The position numbers and the translations under genes were made by a program. The notes below the pieces were generated by a model. The model searched no databases, was not told where the DNA came from, and saw only the letters and a list, made by a program, of their open reading frames with translations. A stretch of DNA of 64,000 bases from the NCBI GenBank assembly GCA_964383495.1, contig CAYLHG010000005.1, positions 40,248-104,247 of the forward strand, in the 5' to 3' direction. This DNA comes from CAWKDC01 sp964383495 (GTDB taxonomy: Bacteria > Pseudomonadota > Gammaproteobacteria > JABCZS01). Shown piece after piece: positions 43,815 to 53,271 of the stretch (positions are counted from its first letter, which is position 1; every line of letters starts with the position of its first letter).

Positions 43815-44957
43815 CTATAATAAAGCAATAGCAGTAGAGTTAGCGTTAAACTTACTCAACTTATTTTTCATCTTTTTGGCTTTAATGAAAAATATTTTTT
43901 CATTCATATTTACCTCCCTATCAATTTTTCCTATTTGATTAACCCATTCTTTTAAATCTGTCGTACAAAAATCAGATCCATCATTGAAGTGAAAACTTAA
44001 CACTTCTGGAAAGGCTGTTTTCCATGCAATAAAATATTGTGCCGCCCAAATTAATAAAGATTTTTCTTCTAATTTTTCAAGCGCATTTAAAATGTAGTAT
44101 TGTAATTGCACATCAAACGCACCTCCAGGCTGCATAAAACAATGTTCGGCGTATTCCCAAAGCTCTCGCCACTGGTTTGTTTCATGCAAGTGCCTCAATC
44201 TTGTTTTATCAGCTTGCCTAACAGGAGAAATGTATGTTTTCCCAAAATTTTCTTCCGGGATTTTTGATAGAGCCCACACGTGCGCACGAGATAAACACAT
44301 TGCCTTCAGTTTGTTTTCTTTTTTCCAATAAAATTCCCATAACATTTTGACGTATTCATCTGATTGATGTTCACTTTCAATGCATTTTAAAAGGGTATCA
44401 GAAGTCACTTGGTTGATATTTTCATTGATTTTAACAAAAATAGGGTCTTCAGCGTGTGTTTTCTTCTGTTCTATCCACTTTCCTAATGCATGCCAAGATA
44501 AATCTTCGGATGAAAAATAAGATTTCAAATGGTTTTGGATAAGCAACCATTCTGCCTCACATGAAAGCAGCCATTCTTGTGTAAAATCATTGTTTTTTTG
44601 CAATAATGCTATGATAGAAGAGTGGTTGAGCCAATATAATGCCGATTGCCTTGCCTTTTGCGTGCAAGGATACGATTTTTCACCTTGCGTTAAAATGTGC
44701 GCATAAGCTTTCAGCGCAATAATAAAATCATCTAGATATCCTCCTGCGGCACAACCTAGCAACAAAAATTGACATACTTGCCAATCGTAAGATCGCAACA
44801 ACAATGCAGAAGCTGATTCAATCACCGCAATAATATCAAAGCTTACCTGGCCAACCTTATTTTTAAGTTCAACATAGATCTCATCATATTTTAAAGATTC
44901 GCCAGGAGGTGAAACTTGCTGGAGTGCTATTAGCCAAGATGGATTAAGAAATACCAT
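43815..44957 (-). CDS. tssA: Type VI secretion protein TssA (ImpA N-terminal domain)
   Basis: A 380-residue protein. The N-terminal VSPPGESLKYDEIYVELKNKVGQ matches the ImpA_N pattern, and DWQVCQFLLLGCAAGGYLDDFIIALKAY resembles the usual helical (S)KDLRLAxxLTxALLxxxGxxG block. The C-terminal half is divergent. TssA caps or primes the growing sheath and links it to the membrane complex. The start at 44957 lies within the last codons of tagF. Confidence 0.82.
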   Translation of the reverse strand: MVFLNPSWLIALQQVSPPGESLKYDEIYVELKNKVGQVSFDIIAVIESASALLLRSYDWQVCQFLLLGCAAGGYLDDFIIALKAYAHILTQGEKSYPCTQKARQSALYWLNHSSIIALLQKNNDFTQEWLLSCEAEWLLIQNHLKSYFSSEDLSWHALGKWIEQKKTHAEDPIFVKINENINQVTSDTLLKCIESEHQSDEYVKMLWEFYWKKENKLKAMCLSRAHVWALSKIPEENFGKTYISPVRQADKTRLRHLHETNQWRELWEYAEHCFMQPGGAFDVQLQYYILNALEKLEEKSLLIWAAQYFIAWKTAFPEVLSFHFNDGSDFCTTDLKEWVNQIGKIDREVNMNEKIFFIKAKKMKNKLSKFNANSTAIALL

Positions 44958-45876
44958 GTAACACCTCTTGCTGCCAAAGATAAAGCGCATCACACAATGA
45001 AATATCTTGAGAAAGCAACGCCGTCATTGAACCAGTTGACATTGCTTTGACAGAAATATCAGGTGCTTTTGTCCATTCACAAAAATCATACTGCTCAGGC
45101 ATCTTCATCCATACATTTAAATAAGCAGATTTTTCTGTGCTCACGATGCAATAATATAAAGGCCAACGCTTAGGTTGCAATAAACTTTCAATCCATTGTA
45201 ACCAGAAAACAGCAGAGACCATAGGATTTGAAACAGATAATAAAATTTTCAACACAGGAAATTTTCCTGATCTGTAACCAAGGACATGCATTCCAACGCT
45301 CATTACATAGGATGCAATATTTTCACGAGAAAAATTTTGAAATGTATCTTTTAACCACTGAATCTGAGAAATAGATTTTAATGCATCAATTTCCCACTCT
45401 AATAGAGAGGCTTTGGTATGTTTAAATCTTAAATCATCTACTTTCTTTAATGCTGCCTCTAGCTCTGTTTTTGAAATAATATTGATATCATTTTTTAAAT
45501 CACAAACATATTGCAATAAAGGCGATACAATCAACGGCATAGCCGGCTGACAAGCTTTAATTAAATCATGCTCCATAAAGCCTACAATCGTAAAAGGGTA
45601 AGATCGCCCTATTTTATCCTGACTAGCACATAATTGAACAACTTGGTACCGCCCTTCTTTTTCAAAAACGCATTGTATATTTAAGCTATTAATTTTATCT
45701 TCTTTAGAAGCATGCAAATGATCAACCAATTTATCTATTTCAGCATTAATAGCCACCGCATGTTCGAAATGTGCATTGACTTTTGTATAATCAGAGATGC
45801 CAGGCAATTTTCCAAATGCAGAAAGCTCTCGCATTAACATGGGAGATTGTTTTTCTTTTTTCAAAAACGTAAACAT
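44944..45876 (-). CDS. tagF: Type VI secretion accessory protein TagF
   Basis: A 310-residue protein of the TagF/ImpM (DUF2094) family. The signature LSAFGKLPGISDYTKVNAH sits near residue 17, followed by YPFTIVGFMEHDLIKA, and a late VFWLQWIESLLQPKRWP. TagF is known as a post-translational repressor of the apparatus, normally working with the PpkA/PppA/Fha pathway. Those partners are not in this window. ATG at 45876 comes one base after the tssM stop. Confidence 0.9.
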   Translation of the reverse strand: MFTFLKKEKQSPMLMRELSAFGKLPGISDYTKVNAHFEHAVAINAEIDKLVDHLHASKEDKINSLNIQCVFEKEGRYQVVQLCASQDKIGRSYPFTIVGFMEHDLIKACQPAMPLIVSPLLQYVCDLKNDINIISKTELEAALKKVDDLRFKHTKASLLEWEIDALKSISQIQWLKDTFQNFSRENIASYVMSVGMHVLGYRSGKFPVLKILLSVSNPMVSAVFWLQWIESLLQPKRWPLYYCIVSTEKSAYLNVWMKMPEQYDFCEWTKAPDISVKAMSTGSMTALLSQDISLCDALYLWQQEVLHGIS

Positions 45877-45877
45877 C

Positions 45878-48800
45878 CTATCCTTCCTCATGCTGCGCCA
45901 AAGAAACAGCTTCATTTGAAATCATTTGATCCGGCAAAGAAAATTGTTGTAATAACCCAGGCTCAAAAATATTATTTTGCTTATCTGCACGCAATTTAAA
46001 ACGTATATTCATAGGGTTTCCTTGAGCATCCTTGACTTTCCATTGTGATAAATATTGAGCACCTGCCTCCCTGATCAACACAGCAGAATTTAATAAATGA
46101 AACAAGCCCCACACGCCAGGACGATGCACTTCAGCCCATTCAGCTTGATCATTTTTGGAAACGTATAATCTTGCTCCCATTTCAGCAGAATCACCTGGCC
46201 ATACAAACCTGCGCCACTCTTCAGGTTCATTTCGATAGCGATAAACTTGCCCATTACTATCAAAAATAATTTCCTCAATACCTGGCGTAGGCACAGGAGA
46301 AATAAAAAAAGTAAGTTCCACGCTGCTGCCACTGTTTCTAAAAAACCCTTCAGAAATGCGTTTAGCTTGTGTTAAAGATTCAATAAATATTTCTGAAAAT
46401 GCAACACCTTGCCCCAACCATATTTGAGGTACAAATCCATTCCGCGTCCATTGCAAATAGGGTATGAGATATGTTTCTTGGAATTCGCTCAATACACCTT
46501 CTCTTGGTCTAAAGAAAACAGCCACATCTTCTAATGAAGCATCAACATTGGTTCTTGAAAAAGGAAATTTATGACGCAACGTATGATTATAAGCATCTAT
46601 AACTTGCGCATCCCATTCTTGCTGTAAATATAATCCCGCTGACTTCAAAATAGATTCCCATGCATTCTCTAGTGCAGATCGTAATAATGGCTCCATCGCA
46701 TTACGTGTTTTTTCGCCAAATACTATCCCCTCTAGAGAAGCTGTGCTTGTCTCTAGTAAAAAAGACAAGCTGGATACTGCTCTTGATAATTCTCTTTCTT
46801 TCCCTGAAAAAACATCACGCGCATAGATTTCTGCTTCCCTATTCGGGTTGCTGGCATGAGACAAGGTTAATAAATCACTATGGACACGCCCTATTAAATG
46901 AAAATACTGATTAATAGATTCAGCTACTTTCATTTTTTCACCTGGCTGCGTCATGCGGCGCAATGCATAGAAAGGAGCATCCAGCTCAGGAACCAATATC
47001 ACGCTAGATACCTTATCATTTTTAATTAACTCCGAAGGAATCACCTCTTGATTTGAGATCGCAATATTTTCTCTCACCACACCCATTAAATCAGAGAGAG
47101 GACCTTCTTGTTGCTGTAAAAACGCCAGTTTATTTGCAGCATCTTCTATCGATTGGAATGGTCTAATTTGAATAGAAGCCAAAAATTCAAACCAGGTTTC
47201 TGCATAATCGTTAAAATACAATTCCCGCATTTTTGAGATAAGTTGTTTTTGAGAATGTTGATCAGCGGTTCTGTTATTATTACTGCTTAACACCCAATCC
47301 CCTTCCAATGCTCTTGATACTACTTCTTCTATCGCAGACAACACATCCTGATGATAGTGTGAACGCGTGTAGGCACGAGGTAATTCATATTGACTTTCAA
47401 ATATTCCATAAGACTTTCCACCCATCAAATCATTTAAATGCGTATAACCCAACCGCTTTTTCAAATCGCTTATCATGTGTGCGTAAATAGATTCAGGTGA
47501 AGGATTTACATCTAAAATATTTCTAGACTGGCCAACCAATGTCATATCAGCTTTCCATGCAATATGTTCATAGTCAGGAGAGGCGATAAAATCTACAAAA
47601 GTCGCAACCATTTTAGTAAGGCGATCCTCAGGAATTGCAAACTCAACATAACGGTTTTGAATAACAAATGCCCAATGCTCAGCTAGCCTTGGGATAAGAT
47701 AAGCTTTATCAATATGTGAAACATCACAAAGCATAAGATATGTTTTTAAATGATCATAAAAAGAAGCATGCACGGCATCTCGTTGCTCCGGTGTTAAATT
47801 TATCCACGATTCTGCTTGATTCTTTAAATCAATTTCTAAAAATTGTGCAACGTCCCTCAAGAAAAAAACCTGCATCTGAGAAATCCACTCTCTTGCAATA
47901 CGGTTCTTGGCCATTTCTAATTTTTCAATGCTATATAAAGAGAAATTCTTATGGTCTATTAAATTTTCAATTCTTAAATATTCATCATATAATCCATTCA
48001 TTGCTTGAGCTTTTTGCCGAGTAAAACCCGCACCAATACTCATGTGATTTTTAATTAAAACCTCTACCCGAGAATAGACAGTTTTATGAAGATCATAACT
48101 AGATTGAAACAGTCCAACAGCAGAAACGATAGAAATAGCCGAAAATACAGCTGCCATTGATTTTAAAGAAAAGTTAATTTTCTTAGCTCTCTGGCTACTT
48201 GCTAAATTTTTGTCTAAAAAAATAATTTTTTTAAATAAATTTTTGACAAAAAAACTTTGCTTTGCCTCTTTCCCAATGCCACTGGTTAAAGCAGATAAAT
48301 CTTGGCAACCACTTGTAAAATAAATACCTTTAAAATCAGGATGCTCCTGGTAAGGATTGCGCTTCAGTAATAATTCTAAAAATGGTTTTATTTTTTCAAT
48401 GGAATTTTTAAATTCTGATGGAAAACGCAATATCTGCATTCTTAAAGCAGAATCAGGTTGCAATGATATTTTATGCATACGCAATGAACATAATTTTTCA
48501 TATAATTGATGAAAAGAGCCAGATATGTCTGGCTCACAATAATCACCATTTTCTAAGGAAACACCCCACACTTGATCTCTAGCTTCACTACTTAAATCAT
48601 TTAAAAATGCTTTAAAACCCTCTAATAAATCACATTTTGTAAAAATAATATGAACTGGGAAAATAATGCCTAAGCGTTGAATTAATTCTTGTAGCCTTGC
48701 TCGGATAATATGCACATGATCTTCAATATCATCGGAGCTTGCCTTTACAATGTCCGATAAACTAATCGCCACGACCACGCCATTAATAGGTTCCGTTCGC

Positions 48801-49402
48801 CTAAATTTTTTCAGCATATCAAGAAAAGCAAACCATTCTGGCTTATCTTCCTCTTCTGTAGTATATCTCCCCGCTGTATCTAAAATGATAGCCTCATCAG
48901 CAAACCACCAATCACAATTCCGTGTGCCTGCAAAACCTTTAATATCGATTTCTTTATGCCTAGAATAAGGAAAATGCAATCCAGAATGTCTGAGCAAAGT
49001 ACTTTTTCCAGCGGCTGAAGGTCCAATCATCATAAACCAAGGCAATGCGTATAATGCCGCTTGCCCCCGATAGCCTATATTCAAACCCGAGGATTTTAAT
49101 GCATCTATCGCTTCTTTCATTTTTTCTCGCAAAGCAGACACCTCAAGCTGATGCTCTTCTGTAATTTGATGTTGGATAGCTTGAAATAATCGCCCACCCA
49201 ATCTTGATAACCAACAGCGATAGACAATATAGGCTAACAAGCACGTTAACCCTATGCCTATTAAAGTTAATAACTGTTCCCACCATTCAATAATTCCAAT
49301 GTATTGTAAGACCCACGTTAATAATGAAATGCCTATCGTTGATAATAAGCTTATCCAGAACATTTTATTTTTGATGAGATTAACTATTCTTGTAATATTC
49401 AT
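45878..49402 (-). CDS. tssM: Type VI secretion membrane complex protein TssM (IcmF)
   Basis: A 1,174-residue inner-membrane protein. Two N-terminal helices (about residues 14–38 and 42–62) precede a cytoplasmic NTPase-like domain with Walker A MIGPSAAGKSTLLRHSG at about residues 125–141. A third helix (about 416–435) leads to the long periplasmic part with the IcmF-related and C-terminal beta domains. Walker A is intact. With TssL and TssJ it forms the trans-envelope channel. ATG at 49402 follows GGGAA, two bases after the tssL stop. Confidence 0.96.
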   Translation of the reverse strand: MNITRIVNLIKNKMFWISLLSTIGISLLTWVLQYIGIIEWWEQLLTLIGIGLTCLLAYIVYRCWLSRLGGRLFQAIQHQITEEHQLEVSALREKMKEAIDALKSSGLNIGYRGQAALYALPWFMMIGPSAAGKSTLLRHSGLHFPYSRHKEIDIKGFAGTRNCDWWFADEAIILDTAGRYTTEEEDKPEWFAFLDMLKKFRRTEPINGVVVAISLSDIVKASSDDIEDHVHIIRARLQELIQRLGIIFPVHIIFTKCDLLEGFKAFLNDLSSEARDQVWGVSLENGDYCEPDISGSFHQLYEKLCSLRMHKISLQPDSALRMQILRFPSEFKNSIEKIKPFLELLLKRNPYQEHPDFKGIYFTSGCQDLSALTSGIGKEAKQSFFVKNLFKKIIFLDKNLASSQRAKKINFSLKSMAAVFSAISIVSAVGLFQSSYDLHKTVYSRVEVLIKNHMSIGAGFTRQKAQAMNGLYDEYLRIENLIDHKNFSLYSIEKLEMAKNRIAREWISQMQVFFLRDVAQFLEIDLKNQAESWINLTPEQRDAVHASFYDHLKTYLMLCDVSHIDKAYLIPRLAEHWAFVIQNRYVEFAIPEDRLTKMVATFVDFIASPDYEHIAWKADMTLVGQSRNILDVNPSPESIYAHMISDLKKRLGYTHLNDLMGGKSYGIFESQYELPRAYTRSHYHQDVLSAIEEVVSRALEGDWVLSSNNNRTADQHSQKQLISKMRELYFNDYAETWFEFLASIQIRPFQSIEDAANKLAFLQQQEGPLSDLMGVVRENIAISNQEVIPSELIKNDKVSSVILVPELDAPFYALRRMTQPGEKMKVAESINQYFHLIGRVHSDLLTLSHASNPNREAEIYARDVFSGKERELSRAVSSLSFLLETSTASLEGIVFGEKTRNAMEPLLRSALENAWESILKSAGLYLQQEWDAQVIDAYNHTLRHKFPFSRTNVDASLEDVAVFFRPREGVLSEFQETYLIPYLQWTRNGFVPQIWLGQGVAFSEIFIESLTQAKRISEGFFRNSGSSVELTFFISPVPTPGIEEIIFDSNGQVYRYRNEPEEWRRFVWPGDSAEMGARLYVSKNDQAEWAEVHRPGVWGLFHLLNSAVLIREAGAQYLSQWKVKDAQGNPMNIRFKLRADKQNNIFEPGLLQQFSLPDQMISNEAVSLAQHEEG

Positions 49403-49404
49403 TT

Positions 49405-50064
49405 TTAAATATTCCCCATATAGGAAGTGACCAACCCATTGATCATCACACTGTAACCAACATAAAATGCAAAAATGATTGAGAAAGCAGCAACGCAATA
49501 TCCCCACCACGGAAAATATTTTTTTAACATTCCCAATGTCTTTGGTGTCTCTATTCTTGGAGAAAGTCGTGGATCAAGTGTACCTAAATACAAATCAATT
49601 TTATGCTTTACTTCCACATGAATTGCATTTAACTTTTCTTGTCCTTCCACCGCATAACGCCCTGAAAATCCCATTTTCAAACACACATAATAAACTTCTA
49701 AGACTGGCAAATAATCAGGCCCATGATTTTTAACACGATCTAGCCATTTAAAGAAATTCTCTCCTGCCAAATGCTCACCAAATTGCTCTACTTGAATGAG
49801 TTGTGAAATCCACTGCGATTTTTCTGGCAAGGTTGATTTTAAAATACTTTCATCAATTAACGCAGCCAAGGCATACTTGGCATCATGAACTTGATGGCTA
49901 GGAATTTGCCTTTCGAAGGCCTCTCTTTCAAATTGATGCAATAAAGCTTTTAACATTTCTCCAGAAGATAGCGTATCTAACTCTAAAATAGTTTCTTTTT
50001 GAATTTTATCCAGCACCTTAAAAATAGGCACGGCGCAATCTAATAAAGTATGAATATGTTTCAT
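49405..50064 (-). CDS. tssL: Type VI secretion membrane complex protein TssL (DotU/IcmH)
   Basis: A 219-residue protein. The cytoplasmic helical domain contains the family hallmark DAKYALAALIDESIL and FGEHLAGENFFKWLDRV, VYYVCLKMGFSGRYAVEGQEKL. It ends in a single C-terminal membrane helix (WGYCVAAFSIIFAFYVGYSV). There is no fused peptidoglycan-binding domain, so anchoring to the wall must come from another protein or be absent. Confidence 0.96.
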   Translation of the reverse strand: MKHIHTLLDCAVPIFKVLDKIQKETILELDTLSSGEMLKALLHQFEREAFERQIPSHQVHDAKYALAALIDESILKSTLPEKSQWISQLIQVEQFGEHLAGENFFKWLDRVKNHGPDYLPVLEVYYVCLKMGFSGRYAVEGQEKLNAIHVEVKHKIDLYLGTLDPRLSPRIETPKTLGMLKKYFPWWGYCVAAFSIIFAFYVGYSVMINGLVTSYMGNI

Positions 50065-50066
50065 AT

Positions 50067-51365
50067 TTATTCTCTCACAATGTCTAAAGATAACTCTGCT
50101 GCATGAAAAGGCTTAGGCAAATATACAGTCATATTTTGATGAATTACAAGCGACTCCCAATAAGCATCATGTTTTTTCAATTTAAAATATTCAAATCCAC
50201 TACGAATCCTTATAGAAGAAGGTGGACGCTGCACATGTTGCAAAGAAATACCTGGCAACGCAGATATTAAAATATTAGGTAATGTTTCCACTGATGATAA
50301 TTTAACCTGTTGCATAAACTGACGAACCCATTGCAAATCATCGTGCGCAAGGCTAACACCTAAATACCAATCAAAATTCTGAATCACTGCTAATGGTATA
50401 GGCCCTGTAGAATAATGTTGCTCATCGATTTTAGAAAGGACAATTTTATCTTCTTCAGGCAAGACATTCAGTTCTAGCATGCTATTCAAATATTGCTCAA
50501 TGGTTGAGAATGTTCCAGCAAGATCATGATGATGATACTCCGGCAATATTAAGCCTTCTTTTTTAGTTAAATATGCTTGGTGCAGCAAAGAAACCATTAA
50601 TTGATATAAATCATGAGGATGTGATTTCCCATGTTGCCTCATCACATTTAATGAAACTAAACAATCAGACCACTTCATTGCCTCAATATGGGATTGTGCG
50701 TCCCACTTCCTCTCTAATTGTTTTTTTAATGCATATACTTTATCAGCTACACTTTGATATATCCTGCAAAATACTTCTAATAATGGTTGAACATTAAAAA
50801 TACTGGTGCTTTCAGGAATAAAAGAAGCATCATATTCAAAATAATTTCCAGATTTATATTTGAGGCGCACAAACGGCACAGAAATACACCCTTCTGGTGC
50901 TAATGATGATGTGCTCAACGCAATATGCTGCCGTTTTAATGCTATTTCTTGTGTCCTGTTTTTATCATGAAAATCATTTAGCTGAAAGTATTCTACATGA
51001 TACTGAGCTGTCATTTCATGACACTCATAGCCACTTAGCCCGCGGCAATTATTATTGTAAGGCATCTGCAAATATACGATAGCGTCAGATTTTTCAGCTA
51101 ATATGCATTGCAGAATTGGCATTATTTGATCATGATAAGTCACCACTTGCCCAGTTCTAGATATCCAGCATAATTGTTTTAATCGACATATTCCTTGTGA
51201 AAGTACTTGCTCATCCAATATGCATAAAGAAACGCCATAGGCATAAGGCTTATTGAACTGCATTGCCTGTGCGCAGGCAGTCTGCATGCTTGCATCCCAA
51301 TACTGAAAATGTTGTTGTGTAAGATACGTCCCTTCAGACCATGCAACTGTGTAACCCGCTTTCAT
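50067..51365 (-). CDS. tssK: Type VI secretion baseplate protein TssK
   Basis: A 432-residue protein with the TssK N-terminus AWSEGTYLTQQHFQYWDA (the usual WSEGMFLxPQHFQ), FVRLKYKSGNYFEYDASFIPE, and the C-terminal LPGISLQHVQRPPSSIRIRSGFEYFKL, which is the membrane-complex-binding end. It links the baseplate to TssL/TssM. It lies two bases from tssL. Confidence 0.96.
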   Translation of the reverse strand: MKAGYTVAWSEGTYLTQQHFQYWDASMQTACAQAMQFNKPYAYGVSLCILDEQVLSQGICRLKQLCWISRTGQVVTYHDQIMPILQCILAEKSDAIVYLQMPYNNNCRGLSGYECHEMTAQYHVEYFQLNDFHDKNRTQEIALKRQHIALSTSSLAPEGCISVPFVRLKYKSGNYFEYDASFIPESTSIFNVQPLLEVFCRIYQSVADKVYALKKQLERKWDAQSHIEAMKWSDCLVSLNVMRQHGKSHPHDLYQLMVSLLHQAYLTKKEGLILPEYHHHDLAGTFSTIEQYLNSMLELNVLPEEDKIVLSKIDEQHYSTGPIPLAVIQNFDWYLGVSLAHDDLQWVRQFMQQVKLSSVETLPNILISALPGISLQHVQRPPSSIRIRSGFEYFKLKKHDAYWESLVIHQNMTVYLPKPFHAAELSLDIVRE

Positions 51366-51380
51366 TGCTTATCTTCCCTG

Positions 51381-51845
51381 TTATGATGCCATTTGAATAG
51401 ATTTATCCTTAACCTCTAACGTAACTGAATTAGAAAAACGCTTAGTCATCAGCGAGTGAGTCAATGGTTTTAAAATGCGCCAATGATTTTGTGTATTGTC
51501 CCGAAATAAAGCCACAACCCCAATATATTGAGCCCCCTCTTGTTTTAAAATTTTTAATTGTCCTTTTTTGCCAGGCTGAACTAAGTATTCTTCTCTGGCA
51601 AGCAATTCATTTCCCAATAATGCTGCGTCTTGTTTCCAAATCTGTTTGAAATTAGCTTGCTCAAATTTTGTTTTGTCTTTTAATTGATAAACACGCAATA
51701 CTACCGGCAAAGACCGCTGTTGATTGTCTTGATTCAATGCCTGATCAGCGGTGACATTGACTTTAACTTTAGGCGATCCACATCCCATTAATAATAAAAT
51801 ACATAAAAAGCATATTTTTGACGAGAAAAAACCCACTCTGCGCAT
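51381..51845 (-). CDS. tssJ: Type VI secretion outer-membrane lipoprotein TssJ
   Basis: A 154-residue lipoprotein. Signal sequence MRRVGFFSSKICFLCILLLM ends in the lipobox LMGC, so Cys22 would be lipidated. The mature part has NVTADQALNQDNQQRSLPVVLRVYQLKDKTKFEQANF, the conserved TssJ beta-sandwich opening, and GAQYIGVVALFRD. It recruits the TssM periplasmic domain to the outer membrane. It is the first gene of the run. Confidence 0.93.
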   Translation of the reverse strand: MRRVGFFSSKICFLCILLLMGCGSPKVKVNVTADQALNQDNQQRSLPVVLRVYQLKDKTKFEQANFKQIWKQDAALLGNELLAREEYLVQPGKKGQLKILKQEGAQYIGVVALFRDNTQNHWRILKPLTHSLMTKRFSNSVTLEVKDKSIQMAS

Positions 51846-52092
51846 GATTAAACACTCGCTTTTTAGATAAAAAAATTGTCGTTAAGTGCAATGTTTGAAA
51901 CAATTAAAAAAGCAATTTTTTATTTTTCATCTTACCTCTCCCTATCGTTATTAGTGACTTCCATATGCTTACCCATTTTAAGCAATTGGAAATAATTGTC
52001 AATAGTTATGCTTAATTTTTTTAAATTTATTTTTAATAATGTTATTTAACAAAGACCATTGAGAATTTCAACTAACGCGTTATAATAAAGCG
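51846..52092. promoter_or_regulatory. AT-rich divergent promoter region of the type VI cluster
   Basis: 247 bases between tssJ (minus) and an acyltransferase gene (plus), strongly AT-rich with runs of A and T. For tssJ, a weak TTGCAC–16–TATCTA pair is possible. AT-rich tracts of this kind are often bound by H-NS-like silencers. No further gene is seen. Confidence 0.4.
52059..52086 (+). promoter_or_regulatory. Sigma-70 promoter giving a near-leaderless mRNA
   Basis: TTGAGA (52059–52064), a 16-base spacer and a consensus TATAAT (52081–52086) lie directly before the acyltransferase ATG at 52093. The expected transcription start falls on or beside that ATG. No ribosome-binding site is present. 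Confidence 0.6.
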
Positions 52093-53232
52093 ATGAAACC
52101 ACATCACACCCACCTTATGATTAACAGTTTAACTGGCATACGCGCTATTGCCGCATTTTGGGTAATGATTTTTCATTCATGGAATTATTTTTTCTTTAAT
52201 TACACCGATCAATTTATTATTCAAATTGAAAAAAACATTCCAACACTTGCGAGAATGGGTTATTTAGGGGTTGATATATTTTTTGTGTTAAGTGGGTTTG
52301 TGATGACAATTAATTATTGGGATGATATCAAAGCACAAAAACTGGCATTATACCCCCAATATATTACATACCGTCTTGCACGTATTTACCCCGCATTTAT
52401 CGCAACATTTTTAATCAGCAGTTTATTAGCGTTTTTAAGACTATCCTACGCACCACCGCAAATAATTTCTTTTTCAAATTTTTTGGAAACTGTCCCTTTT
52501 ATACTTACCATGACTCAAGCTTTATTCCACAAAGAATTCAAAACAATGATCATCCAATTTTGGTCTGTAAATCCAGTTGTTTGGTCTTTAAGTTTTGAAT
52601 GGATAGCTTATTTAGCGTTCCCCTTCTTAGTTCTTTTATTTTCTAAAGCAAAAAATTACAGAATTTTAACTTTATGCATTGGGTTTTTATTGCTTATTAC
52701 CATGTATTTTTTTACACACCCAGCAAATACTCCTCAACCAATCCCTGTCGGCTATCTAATATTTGGCTGGGGAGGTTTATTACGCATTGGCTCAGAATTT
52801 ATATTAGGTATGGCAGCAGCTTTATTTTTGAGAGACACACGCCATTTAGAAAAAACAGGCATTGTTTTTAATATTACTTTAGCGATTACATTAGGATTAC
52901 TATTCTTTACACAACAAGAATTACTGGTTGTTTTTTTATTCCCATTTTTAATATTGATGATAGCCAGTAAAAATCATTTTTTCTCTCGATTACTATCGAC
53001 AAAATTAATGGTATATCTAGGGGAAATTTCTTATGCTTTTTATTTGTTACATTTTTTAATCTTATATATCATAGTAGGTTACTCTGTCAAACATCAAATG
53101 TTTATCACTCAATTAGACAGTGTTTTTTTAAAAATTTCATTATTCTTTGCATACGTGCTTGTGACAATATTGTTTTCTCACCTGGTGTATCGCTACATTG
53201 AAATACCCATGCGCCGTATCATTCGCTCATAG
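52093..53232 (+). CDS. Acyltransferase 3 family membrane protein (OafA-like)
   Basis: A 379-residue protein with about ten membrane helices. Typical blocks are INSLTGIRAIAAFWVMIFHSW (the His of the family active site), GYLGVDIFFVLSGFVMTINYW, YRLARIYPAF and SVNPVVWSLSFEWIAYLAFPFL. The C-terminus has the usual ISYAFYLLHF and YRYIEIPMRR. Such proteins O-acetylate LPS or other surface polysaccharides. No SGNH domain is fused. Confidence 0.92.
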   Translation: MKPHHTHLMINSLTGIRAIAAFWVMIFHSWNYFFFNYTDQFIIQIEKNIPTLARMGYLGVDIFFVLSGFVMTINYWDDIKAQKLALYPQYITYRLARIYPAFIATFLISSLLAFLRLSYAPPQIISFSNFLETVPFILTMTQALFHKEFKTMIIQFWSVNPVVWSLSFEWIAYLAFPFLVLLFSKAKNYRILTLCIGFLLLITMYFFTHPANTPQPIPVGYLIFGWGGLLRIGSEFILGMAAALFLRDTRHLEKTGIVFNITLAITLGLLFFTQQELLVVFLFPFLILMIASKNHFFSRLLSTKLMVYLGEISYAFYLLHFLILYIIVGYSVKHQMFITQLDSVFLKISLFFAYVLVTILFSHLVYRYIEIPMRRIIRS

Positions 53233-53271
53233 TAATCATTTGAACGACTATAGTTGCGCTCAACGCTTACC

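Noticed and set aside
38359..51845. Icm/Dot type IV reading of the tssL (IcmH/DotU) and tssM (IcmF) genes
   Set aside because: These two proteins are shared names, but the presence of TssB, C, E, F, G, J, K and Hcp shows a type VI system.
3908..53271. A 20-base match with one mismatch (GTTGCGCTSAACGCTTACCC) at about 3908 and 53252
   Set aside because: The match does not extend. A rough estimate gives about 0.2 such pairs expected by chance in 64 kb on both strands, so it is not evidence of a repeat family.
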